64,000 nucleotides of DNA from Acuticoccus sp. MNP-M23 (GCF_031195445.1 NZ_CP133480.1:4332501-4396500), one strand, 5' to 3'. Positions 20,360 to 29,586 are shown, counted from the stretch's first letter. The notes: generated by a model from the sequence alone, not told the origin. Numbers and translations: made by a program.

Positions 20360-20665
20360 TCAACCTCTCAGCGTGTCGATTTCCTCCACCGCGATAGTGC
20401 CGCGGTTGCGGAAGAATGCGACCAGGATCGCAAGACCGATGGCCGCCTCGGCAGCCGCCACGGTCAGAACGAACAGGGCGAACACCTGGCCGACAAGATC
20501 GTTGAGCGCCGCGGAAAAGGCGACGAAGTTGATGTTCACAGCCAGCAGGATCAGCTCGATCGACATCAGGATGACGATCACGTTCTTGCGGTTCACGAAG
20601 ATGCCGAAGATCCCGATGACGAACAGGATCGCCGCAACCGTGAGATAATGCGACAGGCCGATCAT
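20360..20665 (-). CDS. nuoK: NADH-quinone oxidoreductase subunit K
   Basis: 101-residue membrane subunit with three helices. [21 protein letters not shown] opens helix 1. Conserved membrane glutamates occur in [17 protein letters not shown] (Glu near 36) and [18 protein letters not shown] (Glu near 72). Length matches the family exactly. The start overlaps the nuoJ stop by 4 bp (ATGA). Confidence 0.97.
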   Translation of the reverse strand: MIGLSHYLTVAAILFVIGIFGIFVNRKNVIVILMSIELILLAVNINFVAFSAALNDLVGQVFALFVLTVAAAEAAIGLAILVAFFRNRGTIAVEEIDTLRG

Positions 20666-21282
20666 AGCTGTAGCCCCCGGCCGGATGCGACGTCCTTGAC
20701 TTCCATCGTGTCCTCGCGGCGGCGGTTCACCTGCTCGACGATGTTCTGCCGCTTGGCGAAATTATTGTGCCGCAGCGTCAGCACGATGGCGCCGATCATG
20801 GCGACCAGCAGGATGAGGCCGCAGACCTGGAAGTAGAAGGCGTAGCGCGTGTAGAGCACCAGGCCCAGTGCCTCGGTGTTGGTGATCTCGCCGGGCGGCG
20901 GGATCGGCACGGACTGGAGTTCAGCCAGCGACGGGGCCAGCGTGTAGGCGCCGAGCACGAAGACGAGCTCGACCAGAAGCACGATGCCCACCAGCGCGCC
21001 CACCGGCAGATATTGCATGAAGCCCTGCCGCAGCTCGGCAAAGTCCACGTCCAGCATCATGACCACGAACAGGAACAGCACCATCACCGCGCCGACGTAG
21101 ACGACGATCAGCACCAGCGACAGGAACTCCGCCCCTGCGAGCATGAAGATGCCGGCACCGTTGACGAAGGCCATGATGAGGAAGAGCACCGAATGAACCG
21201 GGTTCTTCGACGAAATGACCATCAGCGCGGATGCAAGCATCACGGCGGCGAAGAGATAGAAGAACAAGGAAGCTAGCGTCAT
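20662..21282 (-). CDS. nuoJ: NADH-quinone oxidoreductase subunit J
   Basis: 206-residue membrane subunit with five hydrophobic helices. [18 protein letters not shown] and [24 protein letters not shown] (the flexible TM3 region that forms a pi-bulge in known structures) identify it. The C-terminal ~45 residues are soluble. It is the first gene of the nuoJ-K pair; nuoI, which normally precedes it, is about 7.8 kb away, so it must have its own promoter in 21283-21469. Confidence 0.97.
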   Translation of the reverse strand: MTLASLFFYLFAAVMLASALMVISSKNPVHSVLFLIMAFVNGAGIFMLAGAEFLSLVLIVVYVGAVMVLFLFVVMMLDVDFAELRQGFMQYLPVGALVGIVLLVELVFVLGAYTLAPSLAELQSVPIPPPGEITNTEALGLVLYTRYAFYFQVCGLILLVAMIGAIVLTLRHNNFAKRQNIVEQVNRRREDTMEVKDVASGRGLQL

Positions 21283-21344
21283 CCGGAAATCCGTCTAAGC
21301 GGCGCTGGGGAATGCGAAAGGTGGCCGCCCGAGCAGCTCCCGCC

Positions 21345-21377
21345 CTCTTAGCGGACGCACAATCGAACGTCCACCGC
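21345..21377 (-). repeat. Duplicated hairpin element, copy 2 (upstream of nuoJ)
   Basis: CTCTTAGCGGACG, 10 variable bases, then CGTCCACCGC. It is the partner of 20198-20230. Further along in the same order both regions also hold CCA.TG.GACTTT (21419-21431 here, 20260-20272 there) and an A-rich AAAAATTG block (near 21460 here, near 20289 there), so the likeness extends over about 100 bp with differing spacers. Confidence 0.65.
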
Positions 21378-21469
21378 AGGAGGCACGAATGAACGCCTCG
21401 ATAATTCGCCGGGCCGGGCCAATGTGACTTTCATGGCTTGCGCGAAGGGGACCATTGCAAAAAATTGCC

Positions 21470-22303
21470 TCAGCCACCGCGCTGCCGCATGTGAATCTCG
21501 AACATTTTCACGTCCCGCAGCCAGCGCCCGAACGCCACCGTGAGCGCGTAGGAGAAGCCGTAAACCCCGCGCAGCGCCAGCTTTTTGAAGACATATTCCT
21601 TGAAGAAGTAGACCGGCATCGCGAAAAAGACGCGCAGGACGATGACCGGCAGCGGCTTCAGCGCCGCCTCGGCCCGCGCATCGGTATTGCGGTTCTGTTT
21701 TGCCACCACGTGCCCGATGCTTGAAAATGCGTGGTGCATAAGCGGTGCATCCATCGTCCTGAGCGGCGTGCCACCCGGCAGATCCAGCTGATCCCAGGCC
21801 TGACTGTCCGGAACGCGAATCGCGGTCCGGTTATAGACTCGGTTCCGGTAGGCAATCTTCACGCCGTAAAATGGCTTGCCGAACGGCGGCACGGTGACGA
21901 GCTTCAGCCGGAGGACCGTGTTCGCCGGCGGATTGGCGTTCAGAACCGCCGCAATCTCCGCGGCCAGATCGTCGGTCACCACCTCGTCGGCATCAAGGTC
22001 CAGCAGCCAGTCGTGCTGCGCCGCGGTCTCGCCAATCCGTTTTTGCCGTCCGGTACCGATCCAGGGCTGATCCACCACTCGCGCACCGGCCGCCTCGGCA
22101 ATTTCGCACGTGCCGTCGGTAGAACCGCTGTCGACAACAATCACCTCGCGCGCCACCTTCAGGGCGCCACGAACTACCGCATCCACCATCCGCTCTTCGT
22201 TGAGGGTGCGAATGTACGCACTCAGAAGAGGACGGGGGTCGCCATCGCCCTCGTGCATCTCGGCACGCGGGGCTGGCGCCATGGTGTCTGCCTCGGCGGT
22301 CAT
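21470..22303 (-). CDS. Family 2 glycosyltransferase (WaaE/KdtX-like, LPS core)
   Basis: 277 residues, cytosolic face of the inner membrane. The GT-A core begins LSAYIRTLNEERMVDAVVRG, with EVIVVDSGSTDGT and the metal-binding DLDADEVV. The C-terminal third has hydrophobic and amphipathic segments (VIVLRVFFAMPVYFFKEYVF), as in the WaaE branch that adds sugars to the lipopolysaccharide inner core. It lies between nuoJ and the Tim44-like gene, with which it is divergent. Acceptor unknown. Confidence 0.85.
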   Translation of the reverse strand: MTAEADTMAPAPRAEMHEGDGDPRPLLSAYIRTLNEERMVDAVVRGALKVAREVIVVDSGSTDGTCEIAEAAGARVVDQPWIGTGRQKRIGETAAQHDWLLDLDADEVVTDDLAAEIAAVLNANPPANTVLRLKLVTVPPFGKPFYGVKIAYRNRVYNRTAIRVPDSQAWDQLDLPGGTPLRTMDAPLMHHAFSSIGHVVAKQNRNTDARAEAALKPLPVIVLRVFFAMPVYFFKEYVFKKLALRGVYGFSYALTVAFGRWLRDVKMFEIHMRQRGG

Positions 22304-22478
22304 GGTCTCGGTCCTGCTGACGTGGATGCCGCATCATCGCAAAAGCGGCTCCAAATGCCAATGCACCGCGAAACCGCATTGCACAAAGCGCCACCTCAAA
22401 AGGCAATCTGCACGCGCTCTGTTTAAATGCCGGCGCGCCGTCCCCATATTCGCCCGAACCGTCTTTTTGGAGTGTTTC

Positions 22479-23462
22479 ATGCGCGCTTTGAGCCGCCTTC
22501 GTGGTCTTGTCCTCCTCGCCATACTCAGCGTCGGGTTGACCCTCGTCGCGACTGACTTTGCAGAAGCCCGCCGCGGCGGCGGCTTCGGCAGCAGGGGCGC
22601 ACGCACTTTCAGCACCCCCGCCCCCACCCGCACCGCGCCGAAACAGGCCCAGCCAGTGAACCGCTCGATGACCCCGCAGCAGCAGTCCGGCCAGCCGGGC
22701 GCTGCCGGTGCCACACGCAATGGCGCAGCCGCAGCCGGCCAGCGCGGCGGCATGTTCGGCGGGATGATGGGCGGCCTTCTCGGCGGCCTCATGCTGGGCG
22801 GTCTGATCGGCATGATGTTCGGCGGCGGTCTTGGCGGCATGGCAGGCTTTCTCGGCCTAATCCTGCAGGTCGGCATCGTGATTCTGGTGGTCTCCCTGCT
22901 GATGCGCTATTTCCGCTCCAAGAAGGAGCCGGCGCTTGCCGGTGCATCCGGCGCACGCCCGCAGCGGTTTGACTTCGAGTCCGCCGGCAGCGGCATGGGT
23001 GCTGCGCCCGCCTCGTCCGCCGGGGCGGATGCTGCCGCCATCGTTGGCGACGGCACCGACGAGATCGGCATAACTAATGACGACCTCGAAGCCTTCGAGC
23101 AGCTTCTCGTCGAGATCCAGGCATCATTCACCCGCGAAGACTATGCCGGCCTTCGCGCCCGCTCGACCCCGGAAATCGTGTCATTCCTGTCCGAAGAGCT
23201 GAGCGAGAATGCCGTCAACGGCGTGCGGAACGACGTGACGGACGTGAAGCTTCTGCAGGGCGACCTTGCCGAAGCCTGGCGCGAGAACAACGACGAGTAC
23301 GCCACGGTGGCCATGCGCTACGAAAGCGTCGACGTCATGCGCGATCGCAACACCGGCGCCATTGCGGATGGCGATGCACAGCCCAGCGAAACAATCGAGG
23401 TCTGGACCTTCGTGCGCCCTGTCGGCGGCGACTGGAAGCTTTCCGCCATTCAGGACGTCTGA
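22479..23462 (+). CDS. Tim44-like domain protein with signal peptide
   Basis: 327 residues from an ATG with GGAG about 8 nt upstream. An N-terminal hydrophobic signal (about 9-30, ending ATDFAEA) is followed by a Ser/Thr/Pro/Gln-rich linker and two Gly/Met-rich hydrophobic stretches (about 88-118 and 120-145), then a soluble Tim44-like domain (about 195-325: AFEQLLVEIQASFTREDYAGLR to IEVWTFVRPVGGDWKLSAIQDV). Bacterial Tim44 homologues are membrane-anchored; function is not settled. A strong terminator follows. Confidence 0.85.
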   Translation: MRALSRLRGLVLLAILSVGLTLVATDFAEARRGGGFGSRGARTFSTPAPTRTAPKQAQPVNRSMTPQQQSGQPGAAGATRNGAAAAGQRGGMFGGMMGGLLGGLMLGGLIGMMFGGGLGGMAGFLGLILQVGIVILVVSLLMRYFRSKKEPALAGASGARPQRFDFESAGSGMGAAPASSAGADAAAIVGDGTDEIGITNDDLEAFEQLLVEIQASFTREDYAGLRARSTPEIVSFLSEELSENAVNGVRNDVTDVKLLQGDLAEAWRENNDEYATVAMRYESVDVMRDRNTGAIADGDAQPSETIEVWTFVRPVGGDWKLSAIQDV

Positions 23463-23480
23463 GCGCACCAACTCAGGCAA

Positions 23481-23516
23481 AAGCCCGCGGCGGGATCACC
23501 CGCCGCGGGCTTTTTT
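23481..23516 (+). terminator. Rho-independent terminator of the Tim44-like gene
   Basis: A perfect 14-bp GC-rich stem starting AAGCCCGCGGCGGG, 4-nt loop ATCA, followed by six T on the plus strand. It lies 18 bp after the stop codon; the A-run before the stem could also serve convergent purB. Confidence 0.9.
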
Positions 23517-23557
23517 GTGTCTTGCTCAGGCGCCCTGTGACGCCCTGCGTGCCGGCT

Positions 23558-24871
23558 TCAGTGCAATTCGGGTCCGAACACGCGGGAAAAGATCACGTCC
23601 ACATTGCGCAGGTGGGACGCCTCATCGAAGGCAGCCGCCCGCTCCTGCAGGTCGACGGCAGCGCAGATGTCCTCGTCCGCCTCGACCAGATCGCGAAAGC
23701 GGCCCTCGCCATTGTGTGCGGCCATCGCGTTGCGCTGGACGAGGTGGTAGGCGTCCTCCCGCGAAACGCCGGCCTTGGTGAGCGCCAGCAGGAGCTGCTG
23801 GGAGTGGATGAGACCACCCAGAAGATCGAGGTTGGCGGCCATCCGCTCCGGCCTTACCACAAGCCCCTCGATCACGCCGGTGAGCCGCGACAGGGCAAAA
23901 TCCAGCGTTACCGTCGCATCCGGCCCGATCATCCGCTCCACCGACGAGTGCGAGATGTCCCGCTCATGCCACAGCGCAACGTTTTCCATCGCCGGGAGCG
24001 CGTAGGCACGCACCATGCGGGCAAGGCCGGTCAGGTTTTCGGTGAGAATCGGGTTCTTCTTGTGGGGCATTGCGGAAGACCCCTTCTGCCCCTTGCCGAA
24101 CGCCTCCTGCACCTCGCCCACCTCGGTGCGCTGCAGGTGCCGGATTTCGGTGGAAAGCCGCTCGACGGACGAGGCAACCACACCCAGTGTCGCGAAAAAT
24201 GCCGCGTGACGGTCCCGCGGGATCACCTGTGTGGAAATCGGCTCCACAAACAGCCCCATCTTTTCGGCAACGTGCGCCTCAACCCGCGGGTCGATGTGCG
24301 CAAACGTCCCGACCGCGCCGGAGATTGCGCAGGTGGCGACCTCTTCGCGCGCCGCCAGAAGCCGGGTCCGCGCCCGCTCGAACTCGGCGTAGGCGAACGC
24401 GAGCTTGAGGCCGAATGTGGTCGGCTCGGCATGGATGCCGTGGCTGCGGCCGATGGTCGGCGTCAGCTTGTGTTCCATGGCGCGGGTGCGCAGTGCCGAC
24501 AGCAGCTTCTCCACGTCGGCAATCAGCAGGTCGGCGGCGCGGGTGAGCTGAACGGCAAGCGTGGTGTCGAGCACGTCCGACGACGTCATCCCCTGATGCA
24601 CGAAGCGGGCTTCGGGCCCGACAATCTCGGCAAGATGGGTGAGGAACGCGATGACATCATGCCGGGTCTCGCGCTCGATCTCGTCGATCCGCGCCACGTC
24701 GAACACGGCGGCGCTTCCCTTTTCGCGAATCACCTCTGCGGCTTCGGCCGGAATGGCGCCGAGATCGGCCATCGCATCGGCCGCATGCGATTCAATTTCG
24801 AACCAGATGCGGAACCGTGTTTCCGGCGACCAGATCGCACTCATTTCGGGACGCGAATAGCGCGGGATCAT
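23558..24871 (-). CDS. purB: Adenylosuccinate lyase
   Basis: 437-residue fumarase/aspartase-superfamily enzyme that releases fumarate from SAICAR and adenylosuccinate in purine synthesis. Visible motifs: [17 protein letters not shown] at the start, [17 protein letters not shown] (TS-D region), [18 protein letters not shown] (catalytic His) and the flexible signature loop [13 protein letters not shown] with the catalytic serine. The ATG at 24871 has GAGGAGA upstream; an in-frame extension to 25012 lacks family similarity. It stands alone among the genes dividing the nuo cluster. Confidence 0.97.
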   Translation of the reverse strand: MIPRYSRPEMSAIWSPETRFRIWFEIESHAADAMADLGAIPAEAAEVIREKGSAAVFDVARIDEIERETRHDVIAFLTHLAEIVGPEARFVHQGMTSSDVLDTTLAVQLTRAADLLIADVEKLLSALRTRAMEHKLTPTIGRSHGIHAEPTTFGLKLAFAYAEFERARTRLLAAREEVATCAISGAVGTFAHIDPRVEAHVAEKMGLFVEPISTQVIPRDRHAAFFATLGVVASSVERLSTEIRHLQRTEVGEVQEAFGKGQKGSSAMPHKKNPILTENLTGLARMVRAYALPAMENVALWHERDISHSSVERMIGPDATVTLDFALSRLTGVIEGLVVRPERMAANLDLLGGLIHSQQLLLALTKAGVSREDAYHLVQRNAMAAHNGEGRFRDLVEADEDICAAVDLQERAAAFDEASHLRNVDVIFSRVFGPELH

Positions 24872-25384
24872 TTTTTTGCTTCTCCTCAGGTGCCCGGACG
24901 GGCGGTCTTCTCGGGGCGCAGGCTTTCGGCGCAGACTGTCAACAATGTCGGCAAAAACGCCCGGAAGCCTGCCCCTCGCCGTTGCGGGGCTTGGCTGGCA
25001 AGCGCCACGCAATAACCCCTTTGCGCCTCATTCGGCAATCACGACCCTTTTTGCAAATTGGCGAAATGCAATGCTTCACCAAGCCGGCATCTGTATAACT
25101 ACACTTCTTCAGAAACTAAAAAAGACGTGAAAACGACCGTTAAACAGCCGGCCCCCATTGCGAAATACGTGTAGTTAAGTCCGATTATTGTGTGTGCGCG
25201 TTCAATATTGTTGCCGTTATGGGCATTTCAAACCTATGATCGGCGCCCGCGCTGAACAGAAAATTGCAATTTGCACAATTAGAGGGTGCAGTTCGCAGGA
25301 GGGGTTGCAACCTTTGCCGTGCTCGCTATTCATAGATGTCGTAAGGAAGACCGTGGCCATCGAAAGAGAAAGCTTTGTCGAGCA
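24872..25384. promoter_or_regulatory. 513-bp divergent regulatory region (purB / HTH gene), operator candidates
   Basis: No gene seen. Base composition turns AT-rich after about 25040, unlike the rest of the window. A perfect 12-bp palindrome AAATTGCAATTT lies at 25261-25272, and the 9-mer CAATTTGCA at 25267-25275 recurs inverted at 25052-25060. TAACTACAC (25096-25104) and GTGTAGTTA (25169-25177) form a perfect inverted pair. These are candidate sites for the neighbouring HTH protein; each alone could occur by chance. Confidence 0.4.
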
Positions 25385-25705
25385 ATGAACGATTGGAGAG
25401 CAAGACTGAGATCCCAGCTACAAATCAGCGGCAAAACCCGCTCGCAAGTCTGTAGCGAAGCCGGATTGAATCCCGCCTATTTGACGCAAATTCTCGAACA
25501 GAAAGGGGCAACGCCGCGCATCGACAATCTCAGCAAGTTGGCTGCAGTGCTTGATACTTCCGTAAGCTACCTTGTGGAAGGCGTGGAATTGGACCCTGTG
25601 TCGGTGCAGGTTGTCTCGTTTTTTGGAACATTGACTCCTGATCGTCGAGATGCCGCCCTCGCAGTTTTGCGAGACATGGCTGCTGCGTCACACACAAACG
25701 AATAG
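25385..25705 (+). CDS. Small Cro/CI-type helix-turn-helix regulator
   Basis: 106 residues from the ATG at 25385. A HTH_3-like domain spans about 5-70: LRSQLQISGKTRSQVCSEAGLNPAYLTQILEQKGATPRIDNLSKLAAVLDTSVSYLVEG, with the recognition helix around LNPAYLTQIL. The remaining ~35 residues are a helical tail. Codon use and local base composition are AT-richer than the neighbours, which suggests later acquisition. An upstream extension is open to 25286 but lacks family character. It may regulate itself or the PhyH-ligase pair downstream (146-bp gap). Confidence 0.8.
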   Translation: MNDWRARLRSQLQISGKTRSQVCSEAGLNPAYLTQILEQKGATPRIDNLSKLAAVLDTSVSYLVEGVELDPVSVQVVSFFGTLTPDRRDAALAVLRDMAAASHTNE

Positions 25706-25850
25706 GTATTAATTTTCCTAAATACGGCAGGATAATTTCCCCAGACCCTTTCCGCCTTCCTCAGTATCGCGTTGCCGTCCCTTTCCATGACTTGCACAAC
25801 GTCCGTCTGCTGCGCGACGGTGGCGAAAACAGACAGGGGAAACAGCCACA

Positions 25851-26675
25851 ATGCTGACCGAGGCGGAATGCGACCAGTTCAGGCGCGACGGCCATATTTT
25901 CCCGATCAGGGCGATGTCAGCAGATGATGCCGCCGGTTTCCGGGCCGCACTCGAACGGTACGAAGCGGACAGCGGCGGTCCAATCTCCGGCAACCTGCGC
26001 CACAAGACGCATCTTCTCTTCACGTGGGCGAGCGAGATTGCGCACACACCGGCCATTCTCGACGCGGTGGAGAGCCTTCTGGGCCCCGACATCATGCTGT
26101 GGGGCTCGTCGTTCTTCATCAAGGAGCCCGGCTCCAGTTCGTTTGTTTCGTGGCACCAGGACGCCACCTATTGGGGCCTCGACGGGCCGGACATCGTGAC
26201 CGCCTGGGTGGCACTGGCCGATGCCCCTGTGGAATCAGGCGCCATGCGCTTCTGGCCCGGCAGCCACCACAAGGCCCAGATCCCCCACACCGACACGTTC
26301 AGCGAAGAGAACCTTTTATCGCGCGGGCAGGAAATTGCGGTGGACGTCCCGGAGGACGAAGGGATCGACGTGCCGCTGAAAGCAGGCGAAATGAGCCTGC
26401 ATCATGTGCTTCTGGTCCACGGCTCCAAACCCAACCGCAGCAACGACCGGCGGATCGGCTTTGCGCTGCGCTACATCCCCACACACCTGGCCCAGACGAA
26501 GACGCGCGATTACGCGACACTCGTGCGCGGGGAAGACACCCACCACAATTTCGTCCACGAACCGCGCCCGGCTGCCGACTTGGACATTGCTGCCGTCGCG
26601 GCCCACAAGGCTTCCATGGAAGCGCAAGTGGCCGCCCTTTACGAGGGCACGACGAAAACCGCGTTCCGCGCCTGA
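25851..26675 (+). CDS. Phytanoyl-CoA dioxygenase (PhyH) family Fe(II)/2-oxoglutarate oxygenase
   Basis: 274 residues. The facial triad is visible: His102 and Asp104 in WHQDATYW and His190 in LHHVLLVHGS. Arg201 follows 11 residues later, as in human PhyH (His264/Arg275), to bind 2-oxoglutarate. Because the HxD acid is intact it should hydroxylate rather than halogenate. Substrate unknown. The ligase gene begins 5 bp after its stop, so the two form an operon, possibly acting on the same acyl or peptidyl intermediate (inference). Confidence 0.88.
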   Translation: MLTEAECDQFRRDGHIFPIRAMSADDAAGFRAALERYEADSGGPISGNLRHKTHLLFTWASEIAHTPAILDAVESLLGPDIMLWGSSFFIKEPGSSSFVSWHQDATYWGLDGPDIVTAWVALADAPVESGAMRFWPGSHHKAQIPHTDTFSEENLLSRGQEIAVDVPEDEGIDVPLKAGEMSLHHVLLVHGSKPNRSNDRRIGFALRYIPTHLAQTKTRDYATLVRGEDTHHNFVHEPRPAADLDIAAVAAHKASMEAQVAALYEGTTKTAFRA

Positions 26676-26680
26676 TCGCC

Positions 26681-28306
26681 ATGGAACAGACCGCCCCCCC
26701 CACCACCACCGCCGATGACACCGAACCGGGACCGATCGACATCGCGGCCCGTGCCGACGGCCCCTCGCGCAAGACGCTGGACAGTGGCGCCGACATCAGC
26801 GTGCTGACCGCACTCCTCCGCGCGCGCAAGGAACACGGCGGCGCAACGATTGCGGTGGAGGACGGCGACAAGCGCACCCTCACCTACACCGAGCTGGTCC
26901 GCGCGGTCGCTGCCTTCTCACGGGTGATCCGCCGCGATACCGAAGGCGATGTGGTGGGCATCATGCTGCCGTCCAGCGCAGGCGCCGTGATCGCCTATTT
27001 TGCCGTGCTGGCTGCCGGCAAGATTCCCGCCATGCTGAACTTCACGGCCGGACGCGGGCCGCTTCTGGCCGCGTGCCGTTCAGCGCGGATCGGCGCCATC
27101 CTCACATCGAGCCGTTTCTTGTCGGTCGCCAACCTTGAGCCCCTTGCCGATGCGCTGTCGGCTGCGGCACCGGTTCTGGCGCTGGAGGACCTGCGCACGC
27201 GCGTCACCGGCACCGACAAGGCTTTTGCCGCAGTGGCTGCGCCTTTGGGGCTTCTCCCGCGCCATGCGGCGGATGCGCCGGCGGCCATCGTCTTCACGTC
27301 CGGCGCGGAGGGAAATCCCAAAGGGGTCGTCCTCAGCCACCGCAACTTCATGGCCAACACGGCACAGGTGGTGGCCTCTTTGCCGCTGGAGCGGGCGAAG
27401 ATCTTCTTCAACCCCCTGCCCGTCTTCCACAGTTACGGGCTGGGGCCGGGGATGATCCTGCCGCTGGTCCTGGGACGCAAGCTGGTCCTCCACCCCTCGC
27501 CGCTGCGTGCCAAGGAGGTGGCGCAGCGCATTGCAGAAACCAAAGCGAACATCCTCCTCGCCACCGACACGTTCCTGCGCCAGTACGCCAAGGCCGCCGG
27601 CGACGGCAGCCTCTCCTCACTGCACTTCGCCGTGTGCGGCGCCGAGCGCGTGCGGCCTGAAACGCGGGAACTGGTGCGCGCCAAGTTCGGGTTCGTGGTG
27701 GTGGAAGGCTACGGCGTTACCGAAACAAGCCCCGTGCTGGCCGCCAACCATCCGGACGACATCCGCGATGGCACGGTGGGACGGCTGATGCCAGGAATAG
27801 AGGCGCGCCTTGTGGCGGTTCCGGGTCTGAACGAAGGGCGGCGTCTTCTGGTGCGCGGCCCCAACATCATGGCCGGCTACATCGACGCCGAGACCGGCGC
27901 AGTGCGCCCGCCGCAGGATGGCTGGCACGACACCGGCGACATTGTATCCTTCGAAGACGGGTACATGACCATCCGCGGCCGGCTGAAGCGATTTGCCAAG
28001 ATCGGCGGCGAAATGACCTCGCTGGCCGCGGTGGAAAACCTTGCCGGCGCGGCCTGGCCGGACGCGCTCCATGCCGCGGCCATCGTCCCGGGGACAACAC
28101 GCGGCGAAGCAATCGTGCTCATCACCGAGGAAACCGCGCCGGACACCGACCGGTTGCGCGAAAAGCTGCGCGAACAGGGCCTGCCGGAGCGTTATCTGCC
28201 CCGCCAGGTGTTCACCGTCCCTTCGCTGCCGCTGCTGGGCTCGGGCAAGGTGGATTATGTCTCCGTGACGCGCATGGCGAACGAGCTCATCGGCGCCGGA
28301 GGCTAG
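26681..28306 (+). CDS. AMP-dependent acyl ligase/synthetase (ANL superfamily)
   Basis: 541 residues from the ATG at 26681, placed just after the PhyH stop; the same frame is open further upstream across the PhyH gene, but that part is non-coding. ANL motifs: P-loop IVFTSGAEGNPKGVVLSH (about 205-222), NPLPVFHSYGLG, the A5 motif GYGVTETSP, GWHDTGDIV (A7), and a C-terminal PLLGSGKVDY with the acyl-adenylate lysine. It resembles the ligase half of acyl-ACP synthetase/acyltransferase fusions but has no acyltransferase domain. The acyl substrate and the carrier (CoA or ACP) are unknown. Confidence 0.85.
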   Translation: MEQTAPPTTTADDTEPGPIDIAARADGPSRKTLDSGADISVLTALLRARKEHGGATIAVEDGDKRTLTYTELVRAVAAFSRVIRRDTEGDVVGIMLPSSAGAVIAYFAVLAAGKIPAMLNFTAGRGPLLAACRSARIGAILTSSRFLSVANLEPLADALSAAAPVLALEDLRTRVTGTDKAFAAVAAPLGLLPRHAADAPAAIVFTSGAEGNPKGVVLSHRNFMANTAQVVASLPLERAKIFFNPLPVFHSYGLGPGMILPLVLGRKLVLHPSPLRAKEVAQRIAETKANILLATDTFLRQYAKAAGDGSLSSLHFAVCGAERVRPETRELVRAKFGFVVVEGYGVTETSPVLAANHPDDIRDGTVGRLMPGIEARLVAVPGLNEGRRLLVRGPNIMAGYIDAETGAVRPPQDGWHDTGDIVSFEDGYMTIRGRLKRFAKIGGEMTSLAAVENLAGAAWPDALHAAAIVPGTTRGEAIVLITEETAPDTDRLREKLREQGLPERYLPRQVFTVPSLPLLGSGKVDYVSVTRMANELIGAGG

Positions 28307-28436
28307 GCCGTGGCTTCACGCCGGACCATTTTGCCGCAGGGTCGATTTCCCTTGCCGTAATCCATCGGCGGCCCGGCTCCGTACCTCCTGTTGAACCGGC
28401 CTCTCGCAAAGAGAACCGGACAACGGAGGAAGACTC

Positions 28437-28997
28437 ATGCCGACTTCAAAATTCACGATGCTGCTGACCGCGGCAGCATTTGCCGCCATCTCGTCGGTCG
28501 CCAGTGCCCAGACCATGCCCATGGTGGGCGGCGCGCCGATGGATCCGGCCCAGCCGATCCCCGTGAACGCATCCAAGGCGAACAACCTCACCACGCTGGT
28601 CGCCGCGGTGAAGGCCGCCGACCTGGTCGATACGCTTGCGAGCCCCGGGCCGTTCACCGTGTTCGCGCCGACCAACGCCGCGTTTGAGGCGCTGCCGGCC
28701 GGCACCGTCGACACGCTGCTGATGCCGCAGAACAAGGCCCAGCTCGCCGGCGTTCTCACCTACCATGTGGTGGCGGGCGACCTCAGCGCCGCGGACCTGA
28801 TGGCGATGGCGCAAAGCAGCCCCGACAAGCTTGCCAACCTGAAAACGGTCGAGGGCGGGCCGCTCAGCGTTCGCTTCATGAATGGTGGCGCGGTGATTTA
28901 TGACGAGAGCGGCAACCGCTACCGGATCAGCCAGACCGATGTGAACCAGAAGAACGGTGTGGTTCACGTGATCGACGGCGTGCTCCTGCCGAAATAA
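28437..28997 (+). CDS. Secreted fasciclin (FAS1) domain protein
   Basis: 186 residues. A signal peptide (about 1-24, ending SVASA) precedes one FAS1 domain: NNLTTLVAAVKAADLVDTLASPGPFTVFAPTNAAF (H1 box) and NGVVHVIDGVLLP (H2 box). Such proteins are periplasmic or surface-exposed and linked to adhesion in other organisms; the role here is unknown. GGAGGA lies 7 nt before the ATG. A strong terminator follows. No link to neighbouring complex I genes is evident. Confidence 0.93.
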   Translation: MPTSKFTMLLTAAAFAAISSVASAQTMPMVGGAPMDPAQPIPVNASKANNLTTLVAAVKAADLVDTLASPGPFTVFAPTNAAFEALPAGTVDTLLMPQNKAQLAGVLTYHVVAGDLSAADLMAMAQSSPDKLANLKTVEGGPLSVRFMNGGAVIYDESGNRYRISQTDVNQKNGVVHVIDGVLLPK

Positions 28998-29013
28998 TTG
29001 CACCCTCCGCAAA

Positions 29014-29053
29014 CACGAAAGGGCGGCGTTCAAACGCCGGCCTTTTTTCGTGC
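29014..29053. terminator. Bidirectional rho-independent terminator
   Basis: A long imperfect palindrome from CACGAAAGGGCGGCGT through TCAA to ACGCCGGCC, then six T and CGTG. It has a T-run on the plus strand and an A-run before the stem, so it can end fasciclin transcription and convergent nuoI transcription. Confidence 0.85.
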
Positions 29054-29094
29054 TGCGTCCAACAAGGATGACCAGACGGCCGTGCCTTGTTGGC

Positions 29095-29586
29095 TTAACG
29101 GTAGGGCGAATCGGCCGCGATGTTGGCCGCGATCACTTCTTCCCAGCGGTCGCCGTTGGAGAGGAGCTTGTCCTTGTCGTAGAGGAGTTCCTCGCGGGTT
29201 TCGGTAGCGAACTCGAAGTTCGGGCCTTCGACGATGGCATCAACCGGGCAGGCTTCCTGGCACAGGCCGCAGTAGATGCACTTCACCATGTCGATGTCGT
29301 ACCGCGTGGTGCGGCGGGTGCCGTCATTGCGGCGGGGGCCCGCCTCGATGGTGATCGCCTGGGCGGGACAGATCGCCTCGCACAGCTTGCAGGCGATGCA
29401 GCGCTCTTCGCCGTTCGGATAACGGCGCAGCGCGTGCTCGCCGCGGAACCGGGGCGAGATCGGGTTCTTCTCGAAGGGATAGTTCACCGTCGCCTTCGGC
29501 TTGAAGAAATAGCGCATGCCAAGCCCGAAGGCCGAGACGAACTCGGCCAGGAAAAGCGATTTGGCTGTGCCCTGAAGCGTCGCCAT
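29095..29586 (-). CDS. nuoI: NADH-quinone oxidoreductase subunit I
   Basis: 163-residue peripheral-arm subunit that holds clusters N6a and N6b. The two 4Fe-4S motifs are complete: [16 protein letters not shown] and [38 protein letters not shown] is typical of the subunit. 76 bp downstream of nuoH. It ends this nuo segment: a terminator and unrelated genes follow instead of nuoJ. Confidence 0.98.
   Translation of the reverse strand: MATLQGTAKSLFLAEFVSAFGLGMRYFFKPKATVNYPFEKNPISPRFRGEHALRRYPNGEERCIACKLCEAICPAQAITIEAGPRRNDGTRRTTRYDIDMVKCIYCGLCQEACPVDAIVEGPNFEFATETREELLYDKDKLLSNGDRWEEVIAANIAADSPYR

Noticed and set aside
21378-21430. Tiny plus-strand ORF after AGGAGG (about 12 codons from near 21390)
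   Set aside because: The ribosome-like site and ATG lie in the nuoJ leader, the peptide is short and not conserved in the sister copy at 20198.
22359-22381. Inverted repeat CAATGC/GCATTG upstream of the Tim44-like gene
   Set aside because: Only 6 bp with an 11-nt loop, no T-run and no associated regulator, so it is not reported as a site.
25851-26675. Non-haem iron halogenase
   Set aside because: Halogenases of this fold replace the HxD acid by Ala or Gly; here His102-x-Asp104 is intact.
26024-28306. A single 760-codon frame joining sequence under the PhyH gene to the ligase
   Set aside because: The first 219 codons lie in another frame of the PhyH gene and encode Arg/Pro-rich nonsense. 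The ligase has a good start at 26681.
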